DNA of 64,000 nt, taken from assembly GCA_012932865.1 (NCBI GenBank), contig SAXG01000009.1, positions 1,163,163 to 1,227,162 on the forward strand. Reading direction: 5' to 3'. Under the pieces are notes generated by a model. It worked only from the letters and a program-made list of their open reading frames with translations. It had not been told where the DNA came from and searched no databases. This document shows, piece by piece, positions 1 through 11,711 of this stretch (positions are counted from its first letter, which is position 1; each line of letters opens with the position of its first letter). Source of the DNA: Amylostereum areolatum (lineage: Eukaryota; Basidiomycota; Agaricomycetes; Russulales; Stereaceae). The position numbers and the translations under genes were made by a program.

Positions 1-82
1 TCCCGCACGTTCTCATGTTCCCTTGCTGCTCTTGTGAGGGCGAAAGGCTTTTCCCCCGACTCAGATCCCCACATCATCCGGC

Positions 83-1593
83 ATGGCCTTCCAGTCTTCT
101 CCCCAACACCCTGTGCATCTTGCGGATATCCGTACGCGTCACCCTCTACTGGAGCGGTGGGAGAGGGTGAGACATCGCCAGGCTCACTGGATCATCGAAA
201 TGATCTCTGAAGCGGTAAGCCATCATCCTCTACGCTGAGCGTTACTGACTGTAGTTGTCCAGTTCGGCGTGTTCGTGTTCTGTTACGGAGGTATGTGCAC
301 TGCAGTGGACTATACTCAGTAGTCACCCCGCCTTATAATCGCTACGAATAGGCGTCGGGCCAACGGCAGCATACGTGATCGGAAATATCCTTGGGAAGCC
401 CCTTGGATGTACGCGGGTTCCTTCGTCTTACTCATTGGTCAATCAGCTTGACACTTTCCCAAAGCTCTATTTACAATCGGATTGGGCTACGGGTTCGGTG
501 TCGTCTTATCCCTGTGTATCGTAGCATCAACATCCGGTGGGCACATCAACCCCGCGGTTACTGTGACGTTTTGCTTGTTCAAGGGTATGCCACGACTCAA
601 GGCTCTCAGGTGTGTTGTCTTTCCTTCCTATCCGTTTCTTTGCAGTCTTATAGCGCGTCTGTTATGTACTAGATACATTATTGCTCAGGTCCTCGGCGCC
701 TACATCGCCTGTCTGCTCGTCTATACGCAGTGGAAAACACTCATCAAGGTGTGCCTATCGCGAGCAGCTCAGCCGGCATAGTCATTGTCCACTCAACCGA
801 CCTCAGGAAGCCGAAGCAGCGCTCATTGCAGCTGGAACCTTTGACTCTACTAACTTTACTCCGGACGGGACAGCTGGAATTCTAGCCCTCTACGCCGCCC
901 CGGGAGCCAGTCTTGGAATTATATTTGTGAACGAGTTCGTCGTCGTATGTCGATTTTTCTTCGTTATGTTTTCGTTTCGTCACTTATCGCTCGAAGGACT
1001 TCGTCATTGGTATGGTGATCTGGGCTTCTCTGGACACCACCAATTTCTTGATACCCCCGGCACTGGGGCCTTGGCTCGTCGGCTTTGTATAGTAAGTTGG
1101 GCGTTAGTCTTGCTCAGGACCATACGAAGCCAACCTATTGCAGCTCTACTGTCATTTGGGGATACGTCCCTCCCGGACGTAAGACTTATCCACTCGATTC
1201 AGGCCATCGTCATAACATTTTGTTTTAGTCGCCGCGAATGCCGCTCGCGATGTTGGCGGACGGATGGCTGCCGTGTCAATATGGGGTCTCAGGGCCAGCG
1301 GAGGTCGATACGCCGCAATAGCTGCGTTGACGAACATTCCAGCGACCGTCTTGGCCTATATGGTATACTCGGTTATTTTCTCTGATTCCAGCCGCGGTAC
1401 GTTGCAATGAACTCTGCTCGTCACTTGACTGCACTGATACGTGCACCTAGTGGTGACCGAGGCGCAAAAGGAGATGATGGCAGGCCATGCCGCGCACATG
1501 GAACACAGAGACCACGGTGTGACCTATCGAGCCTCCTCCTCATCCGACATCGAGGAGAAGGCGTCTGATGACAGGAAAGACGCGCGAAGCTGA
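83..1593 (+). CDS. aquaporin / aquaglyceroporin (MIP family)
   Basis: Membrane channel for water or small neutral solutes such as glycerol. The ATG at 83 opens MAFQSSPQHPVHLADIRTR, a cytosolic N-terminus, followed by at least six exons. The first pore loop reads GGHINPAVTV (about 537-570), the canonical NPA motif. The second half-helix reads AANAARDVGGRMA (about 1231-1270), so the second NPA is NAA, but the selectivity-filter Arg of NPxR is kept. Hydrophobic stretches around these loops fit six membrane spans. The last intron (about 1396-1449) splices in frame to a hydrophilic tail ending EEKASDDRKDARS and a TGA at 1591-1593. Family membership is firm. Substrate is not readable from sequence. 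Exact internal exon edges between 600 and 1230 are uncertain. Confidence 0.85.
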
Positions 1594-2025
1594 AGGATGC
1601 CTCGCCAATCGATATTATTTAAAAGCTCTCCAAGACTCGAAGTCTGAGTTTCTCCAATATGTATTTCAGTTGTGTTCACGAAATAATGAATATGAGACGA
1701 CATCATTATGGAAAGCGCCAACAGCCGACGCATAAGAATCAGACGAGCGCGATGCTGTACACCATGATACAATTGCGGTACTCTAGATAACTTGATATCT
1801 CCAACTGTGAGAACATATTACGCAGATCATACCGTATATACCAAACAAAATAGAACCTCGTCAACTTGTCGGAACAAAAACAGGCGGGGAGCACTCGGTA
1901 GAGAAGTCACGAAGTACCTGGGTATTTCACCATTCAGAGCGAGCCAACGCTTGTAAACATACGAGGTCGCCCTTCAGGCCGTATGTCTGTGCTAATAATT
2001 CTATGCGAGGGCTTTATGAGGACGA
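1594..2025. other. intergenic, convergent gene ends
   Basis: AT-richer spacer between two converging genes. It should hold the 3' ends of the aquaporin and reductase transcripts. I see no gene, repeat or RNA structure here. Confidence 0.5.
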
Positions 2026-3448
2026 TCAGACGTCCATGGATAGCAATCGACCGACGTACAGTTTGCCGGTGTTCTTCCCAGCGAACAAGTCCATCAAAGA
2101 GGTTGGTACGTTGCGAATGCCTTTGACTTCTTTGTAACGGAAAGTGATAGAATTTGTAGAAAGTAATCTTTCAAGCTCAGTGAATGCTGCAGGGAACTCG
2201 GGGAGGAAGTCCATGCTATATCAATATCGGATAGGTTAGTGAACGGTCAGGCTCATGACGAGGTGAGATCATACACGTAAAAGCCTGTAATACTCGCACG
2301 TTTGTGGAATAGCTCCATATAATTCTTGATTCCAGGTTGCGCTGGCGAGTCTGTGACTAGCATAAGTGAACGGCATTTTGGAGACGTAGACGTCAACGGA
2401 CTGTAGGAAGAGATTCCACCTGGAAAAGTGTGAGGCCTCGTAAGACTGGAAGGGAAACTGCGATAGACTGTCGCTTACCACACAACGATATCCTTGCGCG
2501 CGGGTTGAGCCTAGAGAGCATGAAATCCAAGATCTCCCCACCCACATTGTCGAAGTAGACGTCGACTTCGCCGACTTGTTCCACGAAGGTTTCCCGCCAT
2601 GATGACTCCTTGTAATTGAAGGCTTTGTCGATGCCGAGATCGTTGATTAGCCACGCGCACTTCTCATCACTTCCGGCGATCCCGATGACGTGAGCACCTT
2701 TCCTCTTGGCCAGTTGACACGCGAGGGAGCCCGTCGCCCCTGCCGCAGCCGAAACAACAACCGTCTCGCCGGCTTTTATTTGACCTAGTTTGCAGCCCTT
2801 ATTGTCAAGAATGAGAGTTAGATGCCATCGTCGTATCAAATTCGGCACAAGGACCAAACATACGAAGTACGCAGCAAGCCCTGCACAGACTTGTGAGTCA
2901 AAAACACAAGGCATGACTCCATGTGTAAACAACGCACCCGTAAACCCCAAAGGGCCGAGATAATGTTGCAACGTTGCTCCCGTCGCCGGTCTAAACGCAA
3001 TTATAAGTTGAATGAAGAGGTAATCTACGGACAAGAGACAGACCTGGCCTTGAACAACTCCGCTTCGTTGTAAACACCATACTCGGTCAACCCTGGTGTT
3101 GCCTGTGAGCTGCTGGAACATACGAGGGTGAAAGGAATATAACTTACCGAGTAAACCGATGACGATATCATCGACGGCAAGCGAGGCGTGTGGGCCTGCA
3201 CGCATCACGACCCCCAGCGCTGAAGCACGGACTGTCTCCCCAACGTTCACGGGCTCCATTGCACCATGAATCCCCGGCGTGATCCAACTCCGTATAATAG
3301 GATCGACTGAGATGTAGAGTACTTTGACCAGAAGCTGCTGACAGCCTGGTTGTAGAGAAGCAAGCGGGACTTTTTCCTCGCGGAATGTGTTCATGTCGAT
3401 CTTGTCGGAAGGGTACTGGCTGAGGAGGATACGTGTGAAGGTAGACAT
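2026..3448 (-). CDS. NADP-dependent MDR oxidoreductase (PTGR/2-alkenal reductase-like)
   Basis: Cytosolic zinc-free medium-chain reductase that reduces activated C=C bonds of enals and enones with NADPH. The N-terminus is MSTFTRILLSQYPSDK, followed by VDPIIRSW, which resembles the VDPYMR-type motif of this family. The nucleotide-binding region has GETVVVSAAAGATGSLACQ, then AHVIGIAGSDEKC, and VDVYFDNVGGEILD, all hallmarks of the prostaglandin/leukotriene reductase group. RPATGATLQHYLGPLGFTG is the usual substrate-side segment. The C-terminal exon ends GKNTGKLYVGRLLSMDV with the stop at 2026-2028. Five or so short introns interrupt it, several of them lacking stops so frames run through. Length after splicing (about 345 aa) fits the family. 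Confidence in family is high, in substrate low. Confidence 0.85.
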
Positions 3449-5080
3449 AATGGTCGTGGATAGCAGGAAAAGCAGGAAGTTGTGAGAATATAAGCACGGG
3501 AAACAGCGAGATGCTGGAAGTTGAGAGGGGGTGGAGGTGGGAGGCAGCTCTTGGTGCCACCAGGCCTTTTGTACGGAGACTTAAGCTGAGTAGAGAAATC
3601 GTGTGGCAAGATCCGTGGATGAGATCCTATTATGACCGTAGATGGGCGGGTGGTGACTGTCCGGGGGCATGAGCACCGCGGGGTCAATAATCTCGATACA
3701 CTAGGTTTCCAGCGTGGCGGGGGTGTGTGACGGTTAAAACGCCCTTCGACACGCCGTTTCTGGCTCGTTGCCCACGGATACCCCCTTGCGATTCCGACAG
3801 CTTACCGTTTTGTGCGTGTTCAGGACCCCGTTATCGCTTCGCGTCTCCATAGCTTGTAGCGTCTGCAAAACTCCTGTCCGGATCGAGGGCCGGATACCAA
3901 GTTGACCTTACCTGTTCTCTTTGCGCGTGTGGTGCCAAATAGAGACAATCGTCTATTGAAACGATCGCACTGCCTTCGTATAAGAGGCTCTCGTGCACGA
4001 CCGACGAAACGAACACCGACAGTTAGTGCCCATTAGCCTTATCTGGCCGGCGGAAGGATACCATCGAGTGGACATGTCCATTGACGGGAATACTAGGGAG
4101 AGGACAACATCGTACTGATTCTATCATTCCCGTGGCATCAAGAGTCCAGACTGCCCAAATCGATGGATCAATATGATTGGAATGAAGACAATTGTGAAGG
4201 CTTACCGTCGTCACCGTAAAGGTCGACAGACTCGGACACATGCCAGTACCGCCGCCGGCACTCTGAAGGACCAGAGGGCCTGTACGGAGTCGCGCTGTGC
4301 CCTCGACTGCAGAGGCAGCTTAAACCGTTCTCGAGGTCCCAAAATGTTCAACCTCACAATCAAAACCCCACAGCGCCGATTGCATCTTAAATCGAGTGGC
4401 GAGAGTGCCAGTCATCGGGAGGCGAGTTTTCACAAAGACTCGGTCTTCAAAAGGTCTGGTAACGGTGCCAGCTTAGCGCTCATGCCCGAGTTCATGGGGG
4501 TGCGGGAAACTCTGGGATATGAACTCACAGTGAACAATTACCATTGAACATGCGTACGCAGTGCGAGCTCACACAGGCAGGCTTGACCAAAAACTCCGTT
4601 CACGTCGGGAATAGATCCGCCAGTTTCATGTTCAAGGCGGAAAAAGATGATCGGAAGCAGATAGGAGGTCGAACATTCAATATTCACAACCGAGCCAGTG
4701 GTTGTCGTTGGAACTTGGGGATGCAGTTACACGCACCGGACCCGTACCGCACTCGATTACTTTCTCACGGGCAGTCCTGGGCTCCCTGCAAGTTACCAAA
4801 CAGATTTACCGCTCATCAGTGGTAAGCTAACTATCGTCAAACCACCAGGCAGTATATAGGGCACGGATACAATGATACAAACCGGTAAGTAGCTGACTAG
4901 GGAAGCGAAGAGGGCTGATCGAACTCGAAGGGACCAGTGGGTGCGAAGGATCACGTGATGGCGACTTTGACGTGTCGTCGCAGAGGCGCAGACGTGTTCT
5001 CATCTCTTCGCTCGGTACACACACTCTGACCACCGTTCTTTCGCTAACGCACGACATCCATGCACCCTTGATACACCACA
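3449..5080. other. divergent intergenic region
   Basis: 1.6 kb between the divergent reductase and DnaJ genes; it must hold both promoters. Open frames at 4173-4547 and 4544-4825 have no recognisable motif, no clear splice structure and poor coding character, so I do not call them. A TATATAG run lies near 4852 and a TGACGTG motif at 4968. Confidence 0.45.
4968..4975 (+). promoter_or_regulatory. UPRE-like TGACGTGT site upstream of the ER DnaJ gene
   Basis: TGACGTGT lies about 110 bp before the start codon of the ER-lumenal DnaJ gene. TGACGTG is the core bound by Hac1/XBP1-type bZIP factors in the unfolded protein response, and ER chaperone genes are standard targets. One motif of this length can occur by chance, so this is an inference from motif plus gene function. 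Confidence 0.3.
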
Positions 5081-6689
5081 ATGGTATACTCTCCTTTTGC
5101 CATTACCTTCACCCTGCTCCTTTGCGTTGTCTTGGTCACCGCTGCCGATTTATACAAAGCCCTTGACCGTGAGTTTCTGTTCTCTCTGTTCTCCCTTCGC
5201 GTCTGACGGCGGAATCTCAGTCCATAGATCTGCCTCTGAGCAGGACATACGAAAGGCATATAAGCGACTCAGTAGGAAGTATCATCCTGACAAGAATAAG
5301 GAGGAAGGAGCGGAGGACAGGTTTGTGGAGATTGCACATGGTCCGTCTATTCGTTTATGCTATCTTACCCTCTTACTGAGACTGCGTGTATTTGCCAGCA
5401 TACGAGGTGCTTTCCGACTCGGAGGTGTGTGTCCACGTGCTTTTCTGTTTCTTTGAGGCTCATTTCCCCTCAGAAGCGAAGAATCTACGACCAATATGGC
5501 GAGGTGAGTTTAGCATTCCTGTCTGTTTGCCCACCAAGTTGCTAAACAGTCTCCAGGATGGCTTGAAGGCCCACGAAGGTGGTCAACCATTCCACGCCAA
5601 TCCTTTCGACATGTTCTCGTCCTTCTTCGGCGGCGGTCGTGCGTCCGACTTCTTCACTCGCCATTTGTTCACGCCCTCTGAAACTTTACCTCCTCTTAGA
5701 TCATGGGCATGATCAGGTCCGACGAGGTCCGACATCTGTTTCTGAGTTCGAGGTCACACTTGCCGACGTATATAAGGGCGCTAGCATTGATGTACGTCCT
5801 CTATGTACAGCTCCTGTATTCTCTGACCTATCCTCGCCTAGTTCATGATCAAAAAGCGCGTGCTCTGTGACCATTGCCGTGGCTCTGGCGCCGCTTCCGA
5901 TAGCCATATTCATACATGTACTGTGTGCGGCGGTTCGGGCGTACGCCTCGCCAAACAGCAAATCTTCCCTGGTATGTTTGCCACGACGCAACAAACTTGT
6001 AATGAGTGCGGAGGCCGCGGGAAGGTCATCAAGAAACAGTGCCCTCACTGCAAGGGTGAGAAGGTGATCGACTACAACGGGCGTTATACACTCGAGATAC
6101 CGAAGGGCGTACCGGAAGGACACGAGGTTGTATTCGAAGGCGAAGGAGACGAGAGTCCAGACTGGGAAGCAGGAGATGTAGTGCTACGTGTACGGTCACG
6201 GTCCGAGAAAGGCGGTTGGAGGAGGAAGGAGAGTAGTTTGTATTGGAAAGAGACGATCGGGGTGGACGAGGTACGTACCATCCATTTTCCAAGTTAGAAT
6301 TCTCCTGATTGTAAGCTAGGCGCTACTCGGTTTCGAGCGGAATTTGACACACCTGGACGGGCACATAGTAACTCTCAGCCGGAAAGGAGTTACACAGCCA
6401 GGTATGCCGTATATCATGTCTCCTGGTTATCGTTACTGAAGTTGTGTTTTTGCAGGGTTTGTGCAGACCATAGAGGATGAAGGCATGCCCGTGTTCGAAC
6501 AGAGTTCATTCGGCAATTTGTACATCGAGTACAACGTCGTACTCCCGACAGTAATTTCAGAAGACACTCGCCGACGTGAGCGTCATCTGTCCAGTTTCTG
6601 GACCATCCTCGCTGACATTTCGTTCTATAGACCTTGCAGAGGCTTTCTATGGGAAAGACCATTCAGATAGAGACAGGGACGAACTCTAG
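5081..6689 (+). CDS. scj1: ER-lumenal DnaJ/Hsp40 co-chaperone, Scj1-like
   Basis: Co-chaperone that stimulates the ATPase of the ER Hsp70 (Kar2/BiP) and helps folding and ER-associated degradation. The start at 5081 gives a signal peptide, [19 protein letters not shown] then [10 protein letters not shown]. The J domain follows with [16 protein letters not shown], including the essential HPD. After a short Gly-rich linker the zinc domain carries four CxxC units: [27 protein letters not shown] and CPHCKGEK. The client-binding beta domains include [20 protein letters not shown]. The last intron (about 6575-6631) splices to [18 protein letters not shown] and TAG at 6687-6689, giving a C-terminal RDEL ER-retrieval signal. 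Signal peptide, type I DnaJ layout and RDEL together place it in the ER lumen. Start and stop are well supported. Confidence 0.92.
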
Positions 6690-6846
6690 AGTGTTTGCTT
6701 TTGAATCGAGGCTCGTATCATTATACGGATTCGAAGTACACGTTGTGTGCGTGGAAGACTGATATGCGGCCGCCTTGCGCCTGTTGGTGATGACGCCTAA
6801 TATTGACATTGGAAGGATGTGACTAGTCCGAGCAAATGCCCCACTG

Positions 6847-8825
6847 CTATGATTTCGCACCCTCCTCTACTTTGGCAGCTTGTTGTTTTTTCCACTGTCC
6901 CCACCATGGCGTCAATCGGTCTATTTGTTCTTGTCTTTGGATATGACTCTCCCCTGGAGTTTCAGTGAGATTCTATTGAAGTCAAACAATCGTGATCACG
7001 TCCTTGAACAGAATGACAGGTGGCATCAAGGCGGCATACCTTAACATCGGACCGGCGGTTCGCGAGGAAGGACAAACGCATCCTTTCTTGAACCGAAGGC
7101 AAGTCGCTGTATGGCCGCACGCGCAGGCTGTCCATATCGATGGTCTCTCCCAGCGACTCGAGCCAGGGAGCTTGCCACTGCTGGAGAAAGTTTACATATT
7201 CGCGCTGGAAGCGTGAAGGTATATCTATCTCTGGGTCGGGCGCCATTCCGCTGACTTCCACCGTGCCATCGACTTCGATGTCCTGGACGGGAACTCTTGG
7301 ACTTGCCATTAAGTCGTACACCCCGTTGTTCGGATTTGTACTGTGCTCGTCGATTTCCTTTGCGAGATCATCGAGAGTGCGTTGGAGAAAGCTGGCTACG
7401 GTTTGTGGCACTGCTTCCACGACCTTAAGCTGCATTAGGCTTTGGACCACCTCAGATGTTGATCGTGTATGGTAGAAGTCCAACTGACCGGTACACGCAA
7501 TGAGTAGTTGTTTGTGGGAAGTAAGGGGGTCGAAAGCTAGGAATTGACGTACGCTGTGACCTTCGTGGATCATAGTAAAGGGAACACTATCGGCATCGTG
7601 ATACTGAGCAAGATAGAGGGGGATGAGCACTGGGTACGCTGCCATCTGGCGGGACACCGGTAAGGAAATGTTAGTGAACACTTACTGACACGCAGAAGAA
7701 GTGCCACGTACAAAGTCGACGGTCGATTCTTCAAACGATATTTTGTGACTTTCGACGTCGTTATAAGACACATGAAGTTTAAGTTCGGATATCTTGTCAG
7801 CCATAGGGAATGGCGTCAGCTTGTAGGGTAGACATTTGATCGACATTCCGTGTTGGGATTCCAGTGAGGAGTCCCACGGCAACGTTTTGGGAAGCGCCAT
7901 TCGACGCAGCACGTCGGTGTTGAATGACATAGACGAGATTGGGGCTAAGTTGTTCCCTGAGTTCCCCAACGTCGTGAGTGTTTATTAGGGTGGGTGTAAG
8001 CTGTGACATACCGGGGACATAGCTGTGTACAAGATGCCATGGGAGGTGAGTGGTGATAAAGGATTATGTTCTAGAATAACGACCTACGTGTGATACACTT
8101 GCACTGTCAAGTGGTTCTGAGCCTGCGTCAGAAGAGATTCTGGGGGGCATGCACGAGTCTGCCACTTACATCCGGAACCCCTGGTACGGTTGTTCTGATC
8201 GCCGCCTCGGCATCAAATACCCAGGATGGGTAGTATACAGCCTCTATCCGATCGGGTTGAAAGAGCTCGCGCTTCGAGAACGGGTTGAGTTTGGAGAAGA
8301 GAAGTGCTGATATTTTGTCCACATTTCCAGCAGTAATTGCAGCCCACCATGACATGGCGTCTATAGCATTCTCGGGCGGCGACGTGAACGGGTATGCTAA
8401 TGAGAGAGCTTAGGGATGTGGAGGTGCGGGATGGCAAACCGAGACGTACCATGAACTTTCGGGTGATATGTCGAAGTTGAATGCGAACGTGATATTCGAC
8501 GGATGCCCCGAGCGCCTATTGCTCTTGGATATCGCAACATGGAGAGTCTAACCACAAGAATACTCCACTGGCACTGGTCAGGCCACAATGACTGTATTTG
8601 AAGCGTTACAACAGCCAAGGTTAGAAGTACTGTCAACGAACGGAGGGGGTTCACACTTGGGACCGAGATAGGTATGCCAATTGGCTCTTCGGCAATATGT
8701 GGCGACAAAATGGGTAACGGGAGGGAGATGTAATTCGTTGGCCCTTGGGTCGAGTGAACGTTGCAAAGTGGATTCACAATTTCAGATGAGGACGGCCTCG
8801 GACTCGGAACCACTCTGCGTATCAC
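6847..8825 (-). CDS. orphan conserved protein A (tandem paralogue of the next gene)
   Basis: I do not recognise this family. An upstream, Pro/Ser-rich N-terminus (from about 8825, uncertain) could be a mitochondrial presequence. Central exons read NPFSKRELFQPDRIEAVYYP then SWVFDAEA, later LPWDSSLESQHGMSIKCLPY, then MAAYPVLIPLYLAQYHDAD. The penultimate exon ends SFLANRRSDVK and splices (intron of about 55 bp) to a Trp-rich tail, RLTPWWGQWKKQQAAKVEEG, with the TAG at 6847-6849. The same blocks in the same order occur in the neighbouring gene at 9027-10553, so the two are a tandem duplication. That shared order across introns is the best evidence that both are or were genes. No catalytic motif or membrane span is clear. 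Start codon is the weakest part. Confidence 0.55.
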
Positions 8826-9026
8826 GTGATCGCATTTTCCATTCCTTCTCTCCGCTCAAGCTCATGATCAAGTTTCACAGACTTCGAGTCTGTGAAGCTC
8901 CGAATCTCGTGTCTCAGAGCATGCAATTCCCGTTTCTCTATTAAGAGAGCTCCCATTTCCGTGCGACGGCCCGGGTGACGTTCAGACAAAAAACGTCTCC
9001 AGTTGCACTGAATCCGTGATCTGGCG

Positions 9027-10553
9027 CTACCCTTTCCTTGCACGTTGCTTCTCCCACTGTCCCCACCACGGCGTGAGCTCGTCAAGCATATCCTTTTGAG
9101 GCACATACGCCTTCAGTTCATCCAGCTTGCTGCGAGCGTCACTGTCACGATGGTCTCCTTGCAGGCCATTCAATCCCTAGCAAGGTGTGTAAAATCCCAT
9201 CCATGAGTCATAGTCAGCGTAGAAGACAGCCAACGGAACGTTTACCTCTTCGACATTACTTAGTTTGGCGACGAAGAATCATTTCTTTGTAAGGCCGCAC
9301 GCGTACGCCGTAGGTCCTCCATGTCCACAGCTGCCGCTCTAGAGGCCATCCATGTTGCTTCGGATTGCTCTAACCATTTCTCGTATGCGCGCGGGACACC
9401 CATAGGTATTGCCGTTCCCGGGGGAGGTGACAATCCGATGATGTCGATATTCTGGAGAGAGGGTTCCATCGTCCCCGCTTTCTGGTATACCGCACCATTT
9501 GCGATTACGCCGATCCGGTCCACCATTGTTGAAACGTGATGAGCTACGTCTCGGAGTGTCTTGACCTTACTTGGAGGCACCCCTGCGCGATGAAGCGCGC
9601 TCTCGAACGCACCCTCCATCGCTCGGGTGCCATACAATTTTTCCTGTTCAAAGCTACGTCAGCAGTGGTACTACAGTGATGGTACCCCGATGCTCTAGCG
9701 TGCGGACATTATATGCTTCTGTGATCATGGTGAACGGTTTGCCATCGGCATCATGGTACCGAGCCAGGTAGAGGGGTATGAGAACCGGGTACGCTGCTCT
9801 CTGTCGGAGCATCGCGGGCGAGAAAATGTCAGACAATAAGTTGTCACGGAGGAGGATAATGGAGGTACAAATTTGATGGAGGATTGTTTCAGTTGCACGT
9901 TGACATTTCCGCCGACGTCAAAGGCCACAACTTGAGGTTGGGGCCCAGACAACTTTGAGGCGATTGTAAATGGCGTTAACGTGTACGGGAGACACTGCAT
10001 TGGTATGATGTCATGTTGTGATTGCAATGATGCGTCCCATGGAAGAGTGGTGGTTCTCCCTTGCGTTTTGCAGGTGCTGAAAGACATACGGGATAGAGGT
10101 TCGAAGGCATTACCTGTGCCTCGCCCATGAGCGGTGGCGCATAGGCAAACTTGACTGGAACGCACCGGGCACGTAACTGTGCAGAAACTTGAAAGTCGCC
10201 GCACACGATGAGCCTTTAGCAGTAGTAACCGCCCGACAGAACTGCCTACGTGTGATTCAGCTGCGCTGTCACGCGATACTGAAGAAGTTCACGTCAATCT
10301 CAACGTCTCCAGAAATATAGAATGCGCTGTTTACGTTCGCTAATCCGCCACCAAATACCCTCGTTTCCACCTCTGCATCGACAATCCATGACGGGTAGTA
10401 TATCGCCTGCAAGCGAGCCGGCTGGAACGGGTTGGGCCGAGGGAAGGGGATGGCTTTGGAGAAGAAAAGACGCATTAGTACCTGTTTAAGGTTTTGTGTC
10501 GGTTCAACTTTATGTTTCTTACTAGCATAGACCCGTGCATTGCACTCATTCAA
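9027..10553 (-). CDS. orphan conserved protein B (tandem paralogue)
   Basis: Paralogue of the gene at 6847-8825, same strand, about 200 bp upstream of it. Matching blocks are NPFQPARLQAIYYPSWIVDA (compare NPFSKRELFQPDRIEAVYYP), LPWDASLQSQHDI, AAYPVLIPLYLARYHDADGK and a closing ELTPWWGQWEKQRARKG with TAG at 9027-9029. The middle differs more: MGVPRAYEKWLEQSEATWMA replaces the region before the tail in copy A. No presequence comparable to copy A is visible; the first possible ATG is at 10551-10553, so this copy may be N-terminally shortened or start in an exon I missed. Function unknown. I cannot exclude that it is a decaying duplicate. Confidence 0.5.
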
Positions 10554-10673
10554 GTAGCAAGGCTGTGGTGATTGTATTCAAATAAGCAACAAATAAGCAT
10601 AACTAAGTACTAAGCATGAAGTGTAGAAGATTCAACTCGCAGTCCAATAGTAGGGAAACTGTAGCCGGGATGC

Positions 10674-11711
10674 CTACTGTACGCGGCCGACGTTAGGCAA
10701 CGTCCCCTGTCCCCGGGGGTCGGTTGCGGTTGCCTAATTTGCGGGTTGTCTCCTGTCCCCGAGGCTGAGTTGCTTTCCGCTTACCCATGCTTAATTTTCG
10801 CAAAAAAAAGGTCAAAAACCCTCAAGAATACGTCACCAGCGGCACCAAGTACGAAATCGACATGAGGTTCGCTCATATTGTATTTTGTTTTCTACAAACC
10901 GCCGCAGCGCTGCCAGCCTCATGAGCTAATAGGACCCCTGAAATTCCCTATAGAGCATTCATCCCAGGGTGACCTGTTTTCGGTGGTGCGCTGGGACAGA
11001 ATTTGGGCCATTTTCGGTGATTTACATGATAGATTTTTTCAAGTCAGCCGTTTTCAGTGGTTCTTAGACTATACATATCTAAAAATAGTCTAATTTCCCA
11101 CGCCTTCGGCGTCGAGGTTTCCAGAGCAGAACTCTCATTTTATGCACAAGCTTGCTATAACATGCCTAGTTTGCTTCCATAGACCCATGGGAAGCAAAAT
11201 ATGCAAAATACTTGTGATTGGAACTGACAGATCCTCGGCGTGTTCAGATGCTTACCATTTTCGGTGGTGAAGATGGGACTTCGGACGGGCGGGTTCCTTT
11301 TCAGTGGTTCTTAGCTCCAACATGTCGGCCCTACGGGGCCCATTTTCGGTGGAGAGTACCATACATAGGTTCCCATAAGGCCCAAATTTTCGGTGGTCCG
11401 AGATGAATCATTTATAGGGAATTTCAGGGGTCCTGAGCTAATCAGCACTCAGTGACAAATAAGGTGGTCAGTGTGCACAAAACCTTGTATTCATATACAG
11501 ATTCGTGTACAGTGTAATGGGCCAAAGCGTGAGGATGATCACTCGACGCTACATAGGACAGCTTTGGCCCTTTGGGAGAGCTCACTCACAAGAGGTTGCG
11601 TTGCCTAAAGTGGATGTCCCCCGTCCCCGAGGCCGGGTTGCCCTCCTCTACCCGCTCCCACGGTCATGTGACACCGGTTGCGAGTTGCCAAACTACAGCC
11701 GCCTACAGTAG
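10674..11711. mobile_element. outer inverted-repeat element, about 1.04 kb, non-coding
   Basis: 28-bp imperfect terminal inverted repeats: 10674-10701 (begins CTACTGTACGCGGC) and 11684-11711 (reverse complement begins CTACTGTAGGCGGC) match at 23 of 28 positions. Both ends continue with related GGCAAC...GTCCCC...CCCCGAGG-type repeats (10696-10770 and 11590-11690). No transposase is present and I find no convincing target duplication. Best read as a non-autonomous DNA element or MITE into which a second one inserted. Confidence 0.45.
10921..11442. mobile_element. nested MITE with internal TTTTCGGTGG repeats
   Basis: Inverted termini at 10921-10963 and 11402-11442 share a 22-bp core that is identical in inverted orientation (10931-10952 versus 11413-11434). 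The interior has seven copies of TTTTC(G/A)GTG(G/A), at 10977, 11011, 11051, 11258, 11298, 11343 and 11387, and a small hairpin (TTTGCTTCC...GGAAGCAAA, 11170-11198) almost exactly at the element's centre. It carries no open frame of note. It sits wholly inside the outer inverted-repeat element. Confidence 0.55.

Noticed and set aside
4173..4825. Two consecutive plus-strand frames upstream of the DnaJ gene
   Set aside because: Composition unlike neighbouring exons, no splice signals or domains; more likely promoter sequence.
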